A DNA stretch of 64,000 nucleotides from Puccinellia tenuiflora (lineage: Eukaryota; Streptophyta; Magnoliopsida; Poales; Poaceae): the NCBI GenBank assembly GCA_012064385.1, contig QRDG01000416.1:524783-588782 (forward strand), in the 5' to 3' direction. The translations under genes were made by a program, and so were the position numbers. Each line of letters opens with the position of its first letter. The stretch's first letter is position 1. This document shows, in pieces, positions 22,257-33,481 of this stretch. The notes under the pieces are model-generated. The model was not told where the DNA came from and ran no database searches. It was given only the letters and a program-made list of their open reading frames with translations.

Positions 22257-24892
22257 AATCTACCCCCTTACAGGAATCTCGTCCCGAGATTCTAGAGTAG
22301 GAAGAGGGATGAGGGAAACACGACAACACACATCTTCATCGTTGCAAGAGATTGGGCTAACCAACAAGACATGCCAAAATGGCGGAAGGTCAGAAGGTAG
22401 CTCAAGGTGACAGACAAAAAGGAACTTTGCCCACAACCATAAGCCATTGGGGAAAACTAGGAGCGACTTGACCAGACAAAGGTCGAGCCGAGGGTAGGAC
22501 AACCGATCACTTTGTTCAGGATATTGGTCCAAGACTAAGACATTACCTCAAATCTCCAAGAGGTGTAGATCATAGAGAGTTGGAGCACCGAGAGGAGAAA
22601 AGACACCGTTTGGACTCCACGATTGCGACCTACCAGACGCTTCCATAAGGTTAAAAGCTTGGCCCTAACGAAACTGAAGGATTTCTACAATGTCAGTGTG
22701 ATTGGGCAAAACTTTGGGTTCACCGGGAGGGAGAAGACATAGCATTTCTCCACGATTAGGTAGAGAGGTAAAACCTCATAACAAGACATTGTCACGAGAT
22801 AGACGGAGTAGGAGTATTGAACGATAGATATTTAGCAACTCCGTTGTGAGGTTCTCCTTGAGGTTCTAGATATCGCACTCCGGCTTCGGAATAGCCTTCA
22901 TTCAATCCTCAAGCTAAAGTCGCACTTGAGATAGAGAAAAGACCATATGGGAAAACTACCAGGGTAAATTACACATTACCCTCAGGGATAGTGGTTGAGG
23001 TTAAAGATTTGAGAGATCTCGTCAATAGGCCTTCCGGTGAGGTGAATGAGCCTCAACATCGGACTTGTCGGGTTACTAGTAGGCTTAGGTCATGCTCTTG
23101 ATGAACTCCAAGCATCACTTTTTCTTGAGATTCGGAGTTGGTTAGGCGTGAGGATAATTCAGACTTGACATGTCCGAAGAAGGAGCTCGCGAAAGTTAGC
23201 TGCAAGGTAGGGCAACTAGATTCCCAAGACAAGGGCTATAGTGCCAAGCTCCAAAACACAAGGTAGATTGGGGGTTCCAGGCGGTCACGATTACCCAGAG
23301 GAAATTGGATCAGCATGAACTCCAAACGATGAAGCCCAACTGATTCATGATTGGGAAACACCGGTAAGCTGATGAGACTTGGCAACTTCTTCTTATATGG
23401 AAAACGACTCGGTCAGGGCTTGGTGTGCACACATGTCTTAATCAGCGAACGGGAGGTAACAACCTACCAGCTCAATAATGCACGTATGCATAACCAACTT
23501 GTGATTTAACCCGAGGAGACAAGGCGAACTTCACTCGGATCCATAGCGACGAAAGTCACTGGTTGCGAGAGAAAACTTGCATTTCAAGGAAAAGATGTGG
23601 TCTTTAGAGCTTCGACACGAATCTAACTCGTTGACCGAAGGTGCACCTAGACGAATGGACTTGGCAACACAGACAACTCAGCCCGATGATATGATTACCA
23701 AACAGGCTAAGAGTGCCACCAAAGTCTTTGGATTTCAAAACAATATCAATTGCTAAGAATATCCGATTACCACAACGATATGCATCCTCGACATTCTCGA
23801 GACCTGAAAGCTCGGAGGTAGATGGATAAGGAAGGGTAGGAGCATCACTTCCTCAAGTGCGTCATGAGACTAAGGACGACCTCTTGATATAAAAGAGTGT
23901 GACACTCCAAGGTGGAACCGAACAACAGCTAGACAAGCTATTACTCCGGGAAATACAATACTTTGACCTTTTTCCGGAAAATGGAAGAGGTACCGGAGTT
24001 TGTTTCTCCTGGCATCCCGAAGTGGAATGTCTTAACGAACCACAAGAATAACATGCATCAGAACACCCCAATACACGATAAAACTTGACTGTCCGTAGAC
24101 AGATAGAGGGCGGGCGACAGATTTAGATTAAGGAGCGGGCTAACAACAATTTAGGATATTGCAGAAACCCGTGTTAGCACTCTTCCGACAACTAGTGCCG
24201 AAAGGGTTTCAGGAAAGGTGTTACCAGAGGGATCACAATTATTGATGGAAAACTCGCTAAGAGCAACCCCGTCATGATTCATATGATTCCATAACAGAGA
24301 GCCTAGATAAGCTAGTGAAGAAGAAGAGCATTGTCGAGGAAACCAATTATGGCTGCAACCTCGAGTTTGAAGACTAACTTCAGATTTTTGCCAACCTGAT
24401 GCGGGGTTTAACCATTAGCACCAGGATTCCACGGAAAGATCTTGGGTTAAAGATCAGCTTCATGCACCGGGACTCACATTAGCATAATGCTCACAAGGAT
24501 GACAACCCCCATGAACCATTACACCTGAGCCCTAGCACAATCCGGGACCTTCGGTTAAAGATCTTGGCTAAAGCAAGGAATTTTTGACAATCCGGGGATA
24601 CTTCTTCTCTTCGGAATTTAGAATTTGCAGACAAGCAAAGTTAACCAGGAACTAAAGATAGAACCCAACCACGTGATCCTAGAGATTTAGAAGCTGTCGA
24701 CGATCAGAAAGCCGTTAAAATCAAATAGAGGTAAGACAACACCGAGATCAGAGTGAATTGGATAAGGAGTAAAAATAATCCTAGCAAGGTTTTCACAACT
24801 CATTTTTAGGTTAAAAATAATTTTCACGAACTAGACTCGACATCGACCAATAGAAAGGGTTTCCTACAGGCAGTCCTGCTCTGATACCAACT
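22257..24892 (-). other. B internal domain, non-coding
   Basis: 2.6 kb between PPT (next to 22257) and PBS (24878-24889). No coding region is supported; only short open stretches occur. Part of it aligns with the shorter internal domain of C, for example the stretch around 24420-24640 against 33700-33930. Confidence 0.75.
24878..24889 (-). promoter_or_regulatory. B primer-binding site, initiator tRNA-Met type
   Basis: On the minus strand TGGTATCAGAGC, just downstream of the 5' LTR end, as in A and C. Confidence 0.92.
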
Positions 24893-25214
24893 TGTAGCGC
24901 CCCGACCCCGGAATTATACAGAGAGGCTATGAATCCGACACAACCATCAAGGTATAAGACAAAGATCGAGACTTGTGGAACAGAACTGGCACAAAGCATG
25001 ACTCTACGACACAAAAGTATAGCAACTCATATAACGAGAAGAATACAAATATTACAAGCAAAAGGATCACAGATCCAACAATTCAACAAGCGGAAGCGGG
25101 TAGTGTTGTCTAACAACAAGAAGCAAATATATGGCCTAAGAGGCCTACAATAAACATCATCCCAGCCAGCTTGTTCCACGGTCCCAAGCTGCCACCTGGG
25201 AACCCCAGACTAGT
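24893..25214 (-). repeat. B 5' LTR, last 322 bp only
   Basis: Nearly identical to 18377-18698. Homology ends at 25214, where unrelated AT-rich DNA begins. Confidence 0.92.
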
Positions 25215-27650
25215 TTTTTATAGAGCATGAATTTGAACTGATAGTTGATTTTCATTAGAAGCTTACATTGAAGTTATGTTGGCAGCAAACCTGATTAATA
25301 CTGAACAATATGTAAAACAGTAAAGTAAATAGTTATAGCTGAAATTCACTTTGGCTCCACGTGCATTTGCTCACTTCACCGGAAAACACATTTAGAAGTG
25401 TAATGTTTTTTCAAAAAACAATCGCACACCTTATATGTGCTCAAGTAAAGTTTCTCGAGAAACTGGCATTTATAGTGGCCTTAATTATGTTTGCTTTTAA
25501 ATTTATCCATGCAAGTGTCAAATTTTAGTGTGTTTAAAATAGGAATGTTATTTCCCACCAAAATGCATATGTTCCACAATTAACAATAACTTCCATATAT
25601 ATGATATTAATTTTTAATTAAGGAGTCAAATAAAGTTATGTAAATAATACGTCAAGTTGTAGTGTCAAATATACAGTTGTTTTTAGAAGAAGTGCCGCTT
25701 CATATTAGAGAAAAACAGAATACTGCTATCGAAGAAGATGCAAATGAGGCCATAGATCAAATAACATGAAACGTTACCTGAAAGGATCATAGGACATCAC
25801 TTGATAAATTTTCCAACTTCTATTGATTCCCTTGCCTCCGTGGTGCATGGATATGGTACACATGTAAATTAATCGACACTTGCTTATATTAGATATGTGT
25901 TGGTGCAGAAGGTAATGCATGGCAAGAGACATTACATTTTAACTCTACTTTGATTGGTCCAGCCAAGAAGTTCGGATTGTGTTAATCATGGCAAGGAGTC
26001 TACACAGAAATAACGAAGATAGGAGGAATTAAAGAACGATGGACGAAGGGTCTACAGTAATTGTGACTGACGCAAGTTGTCTAGTCTTTGGCTACATGGA
26101 TAATTATCCAGCAATCAGAACTCTCAACCAAGAAGATTCTTAATCATCAAGAAAATATCTGAAGGAAAAAACGACATATTTCCTATTCGTATAATCCTAC
26201 CACAAATAAAGAGAGCGACAGGTGTTGTGAAAGATAAATGGTACAGATTATTTTCTCTATGCATTTAGAAATCAAAATATTCACAAAAGCAGAAAAATTG
26301 ATCAGTTTTATACTGGCTACTTAAAGATGTATGAAGATTCAGTTATTAGAACTTCAATTACCCTATATTAGATAACTGACTGCACCGCAAGAAAACAACC
26401 ATTCGTTAAAGCTATTTTCCTGTATATGTTTTCTTGTAGTCCACTATATATTGCAGTTATTTCTTGTGATGGACAAAGTAGGACACCCGAAAATAATAGT
26501 TTAATAAATGAAAGATAAACTGAATCATTAGAGCTTGCAATAACCGCCTCCAAACTCTCGAAAATAATATGGATGTAAGTATTTTTTTTTATCAACAATG
26601 ACACTTTAAGCACATCCCTTTGACTGTCCAGTATTCTTGTGTGACCTGAACCTCTAAACATTCTTCCACGGCCCTTATACGTATTAGTTATTTTTCTAAA
26701 CAAAGAGATAGGGTGGTCGGCCTATATGATAGTTTATGGATGACAAAGCTGCAATTAGAAATAATGACATAAATGTGAAGCTGTAAATTGACGCTTATCA
26801 TGAATTCAGATATATTACCTTTTTGCACACTGTATTGACGACCAATGAAACCCCAGTTCTGAATAGAGGAGAGCTCTAGAAAATAATAGAAATAATACAG
26901 AATCAGCGTGTTTCACAAATGCACACTTCTGCAGTAATTTTAATAACACTTGTATAAGAAAAGCATACCATCGTTACCATCTATACACTGCACTCTGAGA
27001 TGGCTACTTCTACTTCAGTTAGATGCAGAAATAGGATATGAGCAACCACTAAAACTGAATTTAAGTAATTACAGAACTGGACTGCAACGTGGTCAGAACA
27101 TAGGACCTGGGGAGACACGAAGCTGCTTGATCGGATCCTACCTTTTTCATGAAGCTGCTGATGTGTGATTGCAAGGAAAGGAGACGCAGCGAAACGGCTG
27201 ATGAGGAACGGAGGCGGTAGGTGTCGAGGAGACGGCGGCGGAGACAAAACAGATGTGGTTAAGGATCGACTCTGTGATTAATCAGACGAAAGAAAGCTTG
27301 CAGCACGTGAGAGTTAACCGGAAAGGCGACGCCCGCTGCCGGAGATCGACGTGCAGCTCGAACCTGTCTGGCTTCGACCGCTGGCCAGATACCTGCTTCC
27401 GCCGCGCGGCAGCTCGCCTGCCCGGCCTCCCCAACACCAGGGTACCATCTAGGGTTAGAGATATCCAGACACACGTACGTACATGTCTAGACTGAAGGGA
27501 TCGGTGGATTCCGCGAGGACGTCGTTTCTTTTCCATCCCGTGAAAGATTTCTCTCGAGGCGTGCACGTGGGATAGAAAGTGAGGACTCTTTTTGTCTATT
27601 CATCTGACGGCTCTACAGACCTAATGCGGAAGATCGGATGGTTAATTTTC
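25215..27650. other. Unclassified DNA with a possible minus-strand exon chain
   Basis: I recognise no transposon here. It is AT-rich up to about 27150, then GC-rich (27170-27440). Read on the minus strand, the GC-rich part resembles a 5' leader followed by an ATG at 27148-27150 and a GTAGGA donor two codons later. A CAG acceptor near 26860, a donor near 26818 and an acceptor near 26646 would add two exons in frame, the last open to a stop near 26368. The resulting short protein matches nothing I know. The splice sites could be chance, so no gene is claimed. Confidence 0.3.
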
Positions 27651-28118
27651 TTAGTTGTTGACGATTAACGTGGTGCTTCCGTTGGTGCCTCCAATTAGTA
27701 AATATAAGATAGGTTCCCAATCATTTTTCATTAAGGCAAGGGGTTTCTTAGCTTCTGAAACACTCTCTTTTTCATTTATGGCTAGATCATTTAGAGTTTT
27801 CTCCATCTTATCTAATTTTTCAATAACCTTATCAGTTTTATCCATCATAGGGAAAATGGCTAGCCCATTTACAATTCTAAAAGACTTAATTGCATCATAT
27901 TCAGAGAAGATTTCTCCTACCATAACATCTAAAGCGTGTTGATACACACATGTAAGACCAAAGTAGAAATTTTTTAGGAGAACTCCCAATGCAATTATGG
28001 GCTGCATTTTCTTGTAAGGTTCTGAAATTCTTTCCCAAGCATTTTTAAAACTCTCTCCAAACTTTTGTTCAAAGGTAAGAATCTCTCCCAAAGATGTCAT
28101 ATCCGACGGACTAGTCAT
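27651..28118 (-). pseudogene. E1 gag, N-terminal fragment
   Basis: From the ATG at 28116-28118 the frame is open for about 155 codons and then hits the truncation at 27651. Features seen: FGESFKNAWERISEPYKKM, which resembles the capsid segment of Athila-type gag (family-known pattern E-S-F-x-x-A-W-x-R), a CVYQHALDVMVGE stretch, and a Lys/Glu-rich C-terminal helix likely to form a coiled coil. Sequence upstream of this ATG is also open but covers leader and PBS and is not counted. Protease and polymerase are absent. In a complete element gag would form the particle shell. Confidence 0.65.
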
Positions 28119-28287
28119 GATAACAAGGTGAAACCGAATTAAACAAGGTGCTAGATTTTTTTTTTTTGTGTTTTTCAGTTTTAGAGCAAACAAAAGGCAA
28201 AACAAGACTAAAAAAAATATACTATGCAAGACAATAACAAAGTAAAGTGAAAGGATGTGTGAAACTCCCCTAGCTGAAGCTTCCAAG

Positions 28288-28305
28288 TCCCCGGCAACGG
28301 CGCCA
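28288..28305 (-). promoter_or_regulatory. E1 primer-binding site, tRNA-Asp type
   Basis: On the minus strand TGGCGCCGTTGCCGGGGA, complementary to the 3' end of plant tRNA-Asp, typical of Athila-like elements. Confidence 0.88.
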
Positions 28306-28316
28306 AAAAACATGCT

Positions 28317-28888
28317 TGATGGCGCGGATCATGCGTTCGCTGGGAACCCCAAGAGGAAGGTATGATGCAGTGTAGCAACAGTTTTCCCTTGATTACAGAA
28401 CCAAGATTATCGAATCCAGTAGGACTTGGAGAAGGCTTAGCGAGGTGTCAATCTATTCTGGCGCTTATAGATCAACGCGGACCTGCACACAATCACAAAC
28501 AAGTACTTTGCCCCCAACGAAACAGAGATGTTGTCAATCTCTCCGGCTTGCCGAACACAAAGGATTAATTATGCCGATATAAAATATGAAGAGAGTGAAT
28601 TATGACCAGCGAGCAGATGATGATGAAAAGCTATTAAAACGGTTGTAAACAATGTACGAAAATAGGACCGGGATCCACAGTTCACTAGCGGTGTCTCTCT
28701 AAAAGATATACATGATGGGTAAACAAATTACAGCATGGCAATTGACAGAATTGTGGGCGCACAACAAGGCTATCATAAAACAATATAGTTCACCGTTTCA
28801 TCTAATATGGGCATTACGTCAAAATACATAGACCGTTATCCAACTGCATCTATGACTAATAATCCACTCCGGGATCGCTATCGAGCAT
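28317..28888 (-). repeat. E1 LTR, 3'-terminal part only
   Basis: On the minus strand it ends GCGCCATCA, 12 bases before the PBS. It matches the end of the E2 LTR (reverse) until F begins at 28889. The rest of the LTR is not found after F. Confidence 0.8.
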
Positions 28889-30408
28889 TGATGCGACCAT
28901 TTTGCATCACTATTTTACATCATAATTTATCTTTATTCATTGATATATTTCATATTATGATGCAATACTTATGTTATTTTATCCCATTTTGCATGTTTGG
29001 CAATTATTGGAGATGCATCCGCCGGAGCCTGGAATCAGCTGGAAAAGTACCTGTCAAGACACCTGACTTCGGAAGCCCCAAAAATTCCAGGAAAATTTAG
29101 AGCATAATATTTCGGGAAATAAGTCACGGAGCCAGAAGGGGGCGAAGAGGCGAGCAACAGGGGGCAGGGGCGACCCCCTGCCGCGGGTCCACCCTAGGCC
29201 GCGGGTGGGGTCCGCCCCTGGTCCCTGTGGCCCCTCTCCGGCTCCCCTTCGGCGTATTATTGACCCTTGACCTAAAAACATCGGGGGCATCGACGAGGAA
29301 TTTTTTCGCCGCCTCCACGAGGAGGAAACCAGACAGAGAGAAGAAGAGCTCCGGCAGGGAGAAATCTGCCGGGGAATTTCCCTCCCGAAGGGGGGAATCA
29401 CCGCCATCGTCATCGCCATCACGCCAAGCATCATCGGGATCATCATCAACATCATCTCCACCATCAGCACCATCATCACCGTCGTCATCCCATCTCATCT
29501 CGCTGTAACAATTATCATTGTGTTGCTATTAGTTCATCGGAATCGTATCCCAGGCGTTGATTACCACTTGTAGTTGATGTTTGAGAGTTTTATCGGTGAC
29601 TTATCATTACAGTCAGATTGTTTCCCTTATTCATATCACCTCTGATCATGATCTATATGATGTCTTGTAAGTAGTTCGTTTGGTTCTTGAGGACATGGGG
29701 AAAGACTAGTTGCTAGTAATTGCATAATGTTGAGTAATATTTAATGTTTTGATTTATGTTGTGGTGTTATTTCTCTAGTGGTATCATGTGAACGTCGACT
29801 ACATGATACTTCACCTTTCTAAGGGCCTAGGGGAATGCATAGTGTATTTATTTTGCTTATGGTAGGGTTGCAGGAGTGAGAGAAACCTAAACCCCAATTT
29901 GTGAACTAGTGCACTAGGGAGCGTAGGGTCTCGGAGTTTAAGGCTGTGGTTAGGTTTTTATCTTAATTACTTTCTTGTAGTTGCGGATGCTTGCAAGGGG
30001 TTTAATCACAAGTATGTATTTGTCCAAGTAAGGGCGGTGCATTAGCATAGGTCCACCCACACAGCACTTTATCAAAACATTGAAGGTTAATCACCGGCGT
30101 GCAATGAAACTGGCTAGGCAGAAACTCCCATGTGTCCTCGAGAACGTTTTAATCTTCATAAGTAACACAAACGGCCTGTCCTTTGAGCTTAAAAGGATTG
30201 GGCTATTTGCTGCAATTATTGTAGCACTCTTTTATTTACTTGTTCTTCATTCGTTATTTAAATTAAAAATCCAAAAATATTTCTCTTTTAGTGCTTGAAG
30301 TGAAACCTTGCTGAGAACTACTCGTCAACACCTTTTGCTCCTTGTTGGGTTCGACACTCTTACTTATCGAAAGGACTATGATAGATCCCCTATACTTGTG
30401 GGTCATCA
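28889..30408 (+). repeat. F 5' LTR, about 1.5 kb
   Basis: TG...CA ends, and the tRNA-Asp PBS begins 12 bases downstream. It carries a GC-rich segment (about 29140-29400) and a CATCAT/CATCAC-rich microsatellite stretch (29403-29500). Confidence 0.78.
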
Positions 30409-30419
30409 AGACTCTTTTC

Positions 30420-30437
30420 TGGCGCCGTTGCCGGGGA
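30420..30437 (+). promoter_or_regulatory. F primer-binding site, tRNA-Asp type
   Basis: TGGCGCCGTTGCCGGGGA, identical to the E1 site but on the plus strand. Confidence 0.9.
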
Positions 30438-30523
30438 GTGTAGCGCTATTGGTAAGTGGAATTGGTAAGGAACTCTTTTATTGTAAGTGCTGTTTTTATT
30501 TTTGCTTGTTACTTTGCTTCGTT

Positions 30524-30991
30524 ATGGAGCACTCTTCACTTAATATGCTGTTTGGGAGTGACTCTGCCACCACACCTGTGGTGGATAAGAGTCCTCCGCT
30601 CTCTGAAATTGATCCATTTAAAATACCCATGGGAATTATTGATCATGTTATGAGTAACCGTTATGCAGCGGATGGAACCATCCATCCAGGTTATCATTTT
30701 CTTTATATTAAAGATCTGTGTGAGCTATTTAAGATTGCAGGTATGTCAAAAGAGGTAATCATGAGGAAATTATTCTCAATATCACTAAAGGATAAAGCTA
30801 TGGATTGGTATATGCTTCTGGATAATTCTCACTTGATGGATTGGAAAGAGCTTATGTCTCTCTTTTATTCTAAATTTTATCCTCTTCATGAAATTCATCA
30901 AGATAGAAATTTTATTTATAACTTTCGGGAAAGACTCGCTATACACATGGGTAGCTACACACCACGCGGTTTGCCGTCCGATCAGTGTTGA
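30524..30991 (+). pseudogene. F gag, N-terminal fragment
   Basis: The start is taken at the ATG at 30524 (MEHSSLNMLFG). Residues about 35-140 show the retrotransposon gag pattern: IHPGYHFLYIKDLCELF, LFSISLKDKAMDWYMLLD, and MDWKELMSLFYSKFYPLHEI followed by FIYNF. After about residue 140 (near 30940) the expected continuation is lost and the frame ends at 30991 in sequence of different character, so a junction or small rearrangement lies there. Upstream open sequence in the same frame (30308-30523) spans LTR and PBS and is not coding. The family forms virus-like particles; this piece cannot. Confidence 0.65.
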
Positions 30992-31236
30992 GATTCTAAC
31001 TCGCAGCATAGGAGCGTTGACCGTGTCATGTGAACACGGTACTTGCATTGTCCCATATAGACTAATAATTGGTACGAGTTGTGTCAGTGCGTCTGATGAA
31101 ATTGGCGCCATCCAGCTACAGAATTGTAGACCCCGCTAGGAGTCATTTTCTCATGACACTGTTGTTTTTGGTTCACGTGACTAAATATTGATTCGGTTCT
31201 GCTAAGGGACATGAGGTATCGAGCACAGTAGTTTAG
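30945..31236. other. Unrecognised 290 bp before the assembly N
   Basis: Mixed-composition sequence with no LTR, PBS or coding signal that I recognise. It abuts the single N. Confidence 0.4.
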
Positions 31237-31237
31237 N
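31237..31237. other. Single ambiguous base (N), probable assembly join
   Basis: The only N seen in the window. It separates unrelated DNA from the middle of a C-family LTR, so contiguity across it should not be assumed. Confidence 0.85.
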
Positions 31238-33466
31238 ATATGAAATTGCTCAGAAAAACATTTCCTATCTCTGGATAATATTTGTCTTGCCTTTTGAATA
31301 AATAATTTTGATGTTTAATTGAATTCCTAAATTGGCATAAATGATAACAATTTAGGAATTTCCATAACTTATTAAATATTTGTCCAAAATTGTGAATTAA
31401 ACATCAAAGTGTTCAACTTGTCAAATGCTATCAAACCATGCACTTGTCACATTATGATCACACACTTATATTTGATATTATTCATAATTGGTTTAAGTGA
31501 AGTAAATTTAATTACTTATTTAATTTGTCAATTATTCATCGGTACTCTGAAAATTACAAAAAATTACCGAAATGATCGGAATGACGAAACCTATCCAGTC
31601 ATGTCATGTTCATGCATAATTGAGCCACTTATCTAATAATTTAATAATTTATGACAATTGTGGGCATTAAGATAAATATGGAGTCGTGTCCAAATAATTG
31701 CACTAATTATTGGAACTCCATTTAATCTGTTAACTAAGTTAAATGATCATATCCTTGCAGTCAATTTGACATGTCATCATGTGAGTTGAGCATTGCACCT
31801 TGTGTTCTTGTGATTATGTGTTCTTTGTCCTTTCTCTTTTGGGTATCGATAGATTCCGGAGTCGAGGGTCCGATAGACTACCCCGACGAGCAGTACTGCA
31901 CGACCGGGCAGCAAGGCAAGAGATAACCTAACTTCTTGGCATCTAGCATCCTATGTTTTGATAAACTTATTTTATCCCCCCATAATATGCATGCGGTTCA
32001 AATGTCCTTTCGGTAAATATTAGACTGTCCTATTAATGCATGATCTTCCCGAGCCAATCACATGTATCCCTACCTATGAAACCTAGGGTTGAAGTGTTGG
32101 CCGAGATACAAATAGAATTGTGGTATTCATATGCTTAGCTATGCTTAGCCCTGCTTATATAAATGCTTTATGTCCGTTATTAATTCCATAATTGTTTATG
32201 TTGATGGAATGATTCGGGCACGGTGGATAATGGTGATGCTTAATTAAAATGCTAAGACGGTTCGGGTGAGTTGCCATCGGGGATGGTGTTTTGCCTCACT
32301 CTAGCCCCTAGGTGCGAGTTCTTTACCTCTTGAACCAAGACTGAGCGTGCTTCCGGAGGTGGGGGCATATGGAACCCCCTTTGACCGAATAAGTTGTGAG
32401 GGGCTTGTCAAGGGTCCTCTAGTTCGAGTTTTTCCATTTGCGCGTGAGTTGTGTGGGTGGAAAAAGGAACGAGGATGGTGGTGTTTAGGAATGTGGCCGC
32501 GGGGCAGGGGCGCTGGGAGCGCTTAACCTGTCCTTCCGCACACTGATGGTCCTTGAGTAAGCCTCATGCAATGTAAAGGTCTAACCGCGCCCGTTCGCCG
32601 GCCCTTCCCCGGAAGAGGGCCAACTAGGTGAGCCGGACGGTACCGATGGGTAAATTAGTACACCCCTGCAGGGTTTAATCTTTTCGAAAAGCCGTGTCCG
32701 CGGTTATGGACGACTTGGGAACGGATATAGATCATAGAGAAATTTAACCTAATTGGTATGGCAGCTAGAGGTTGCATAATAAATTTGTGATAAAGGATCA
32801 TTTCCTCGAGGGTGAGTCGAGGGAGTGCCTTTGTGTGAGATGAGTGGTGATGGTTGCAAGTAGGTTCGCCGAGAACCGAAGATGATAATGATACTCTCTT
32901 ACCCTTTATAAAATACTCTGAGTAGACGAATGCCATGTGTCTTTTAAGTTTCGGTTTATGAAAGTTAGCTTTATGCAAAAGAACTACATTATACAGCTTT
33001 AGAGCCTCCGTCAGTCATTGGGCCTATATCGCCCTACTAAACTTGCGAGTACATCGTACTCAGTATCTCTTTGCTGCCTCTATGTTTTTGTATTTCAGAG
33101 GAGGACGACCCTGAGCAACGGTGGGTTCTTCGTTGACGTCGACTACTAGTCTGGGGTTCCCAGGTGGCAGCTTGGGACCGTGGAACAAGCTGGCTGGGGT
33201 GATGTTTATTGTAGGCCTCTAGGCCATATTTTGCTTCTTGTTGTTAGACAACACTACCCGCTTCCGCTTGTTTGAATGGATGGATCTGTGATCCTTTGCT
33301 TGTAAAATTTGTATTCTTCTCGTTATATGAGTTGCTATATAAATTTTTGTGTCGTAGAGTCAGCTTTGTGCCAGTTCTGTTCCACAAGTCTCGATCTTAG
33401 TTTTATACCTTGATGGTTGTGTTGACTACATAGCCTCTCTGTATAATTCCGGGGTCGGGCGTTACA
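31238..33466 (+). repeat. C 5' LTR, lacking its first 1.45 kb
   Basis: Homologous to about 36215-38451. It shows many one- and two-base differences in short runs relative to the 3' LTR, and its last bases read GTCGGGCGTTACA rather than GTCGGGGCGCTACA. Confidence 0.88.
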
Positions 33467-33469
33467 AGT

Positions 33470-33481
33470 TGGTATCAGAGC
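33470..33481 (+). promoter_or_regulatory. C primer-binding site, initiator tRNA-Met type
   Basis: TGGTATCAGAGC three bases after the LTR end; the following leader resembles A at 10337 onward. Confidence 0.93.

Larger units (their letters stand above)
18377..25214 (-). mobile_element. B: non-autonomous Gypsy-like element with giant LTRs, 5' LTR truncated
   Basis: Minus orientation: 3' LTR 18377-22256, internal 22257-24892, partial 5' LTR 24893-25214. No internal reading frame resembles any retrotransposon protein. PBS, leader and PPT region match those of the chromovirus A. The two LTR copies of the overlapping 322 bp differ at one base by eye (near 18611 versus 25127), so the insertion is young. 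The sequence leaves the LTR abruptly at 25214 after CAGACTAGT. Confidence 0.88.
27651..28888 (-). mobile_element. E1: Athila-like Gypsy fragment
   Basis: On the minus strand: partial LTR (28888-28317), PBS of tRNA-Asp type (28305-28288), leader and the first part of gag (28118-27651). The LTR piece matches, reversed, the E2 LTR between about 63116 and 63917. It is truncated at 27651 next to unclassified DNA and interrupted on the right by F at 28889. Confidence 0.8.
28889..30991 (+). mobile_element. F: Athila-like element, LTR plus start of gag
   Basis: 5' LTR 28889-30408 (starts TGATGCGACC, ends GGTCATCA), PBS 30420-30437, start of gag from 30524. It is inserted in the E1 LTR (left flank AGCAT). 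Recognisable gag ends near 30940; what follows to the N at 31237 is not recognisable. No 3' LTR is present. Confidence 0.75.

Noticed and set aside
1..31236. D1 and D as two halves of one split element
   Set aside because: Both contain the same 2.7-kb integrase and 3' region with distinct mutations, so they are separate copies.
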